Source: CAYTCZ01 sp964436315 | Lineage (GTDB): Bacteria > Actinomycetota > Thermoleophilia > Gaiellales > Gaiellaceae | Direction: 5' to 3' | Assembly: GCA_964436315.1 (NCBI GenBank) | Contig: CAYTCZ010000194.1 | Coordinates: 1-5,741, forward strand | DNA: 5,741 nucleotides | Part shown: one piece after another, positions 5,698-5,741 of the stretch | Position numbering within the stretch: position 1 is the first letter of the stretch | Layout of the letters: the number at the start of each line of letters is the position of its first letter | Position numbers and translations under genes: made by a program | The notes under the pieces: generated by a model | What the model was told of the DNA's origin: nothing | Database searches by the model: none | The model's input: the letters and a program-made list of their open reading frames with translations, nothing else

Positions 5698-5741
5698 TCC
5701 TCGGCTCGCGGATACGAGTCTGTGGACACTCCGGCAGATCT

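Noticed and set aside
5705..5718. Inverted repeat CTCG-6 nt-CGAG just after the EboE-like gene.
   Set aside because: Four-base arms and no T-run. It is too weak to call a terminator and only 44 nt of sequence remain to judge context.

Overview
The window is GC-rich bacterial DNA, tightly packed and coded on both strands. It holds one gene fragment and five complete genes, nearly all for small-molecule metabolism. No RNA gene, transposase, CRISPR array or phage gene is visible. The G/C-biased third codon positions and the family mix (SDR, MocA, HIBADH-like, MetE-like, TIM-barrel) suit a metabolically versatile high-GC lineage such as Actinomycetota or Chloroflexota. That assignment is an inference, since the window has no phylogenetic marker.

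Layout: (1) 1-74 (+) is the last 23 codons of a short-chain dehydrogenase. (2) 94-951 (+) is a methylenetetrahydrofolate-reductase (MetF) family protein, 19 nt behind it and probably in the same transcript. (3) 971-1852 (-) is a beta-hydroxyacid dehydrogenase (HIBADH/GarR/GlxR superfamily), convergent with the MetF-like gene. (4) 1853-2140 is a 288-nt divergent intergenic region with a weak -10 element, a small palindrome and a non-coding leader. (5) 2141-3322 (+) is a 'core' cobalamin-independent methionine synthase homologue containing only the zinc catalytic domain. (6) 3353-4378 (+) is a Gfo/Idh/MocA-family oxidoreductase. (7) 4477-5697 (+) is an EboE-like TIM-barrel protein. Genes 5-7 form a probable operon (gaps of 30 and 98 nt), each with its own Shine-Dalgarno site.

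How they may work together: three NAD(P)-dependent oxidoreductase families and a TIM-barrel isomerase-like protein suggest oxidation and rearrangement of a polyhydroxylated or hydroxy-acid substrate. The MetE-like zinc methyltransferase and the MetF-like protein suggest movement of a methyl group. One coherent hypothesis is catabolism (or synthesis) of an O-, S- or N-methylated compound: the MetE-like enzyme transfers the methyl group and the MetF-like enzyme links it to the folate pool. Several active-site positions differ from the textbook enzymes in the MetE-like, MetF-like and HIBADH-like proteins, which argues for a specialised pathway rather than housekeeping methionine synthesis. The gene calls are strong; the pathway is inference. 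Residue comparisons were made by eye against remembered family sequences.
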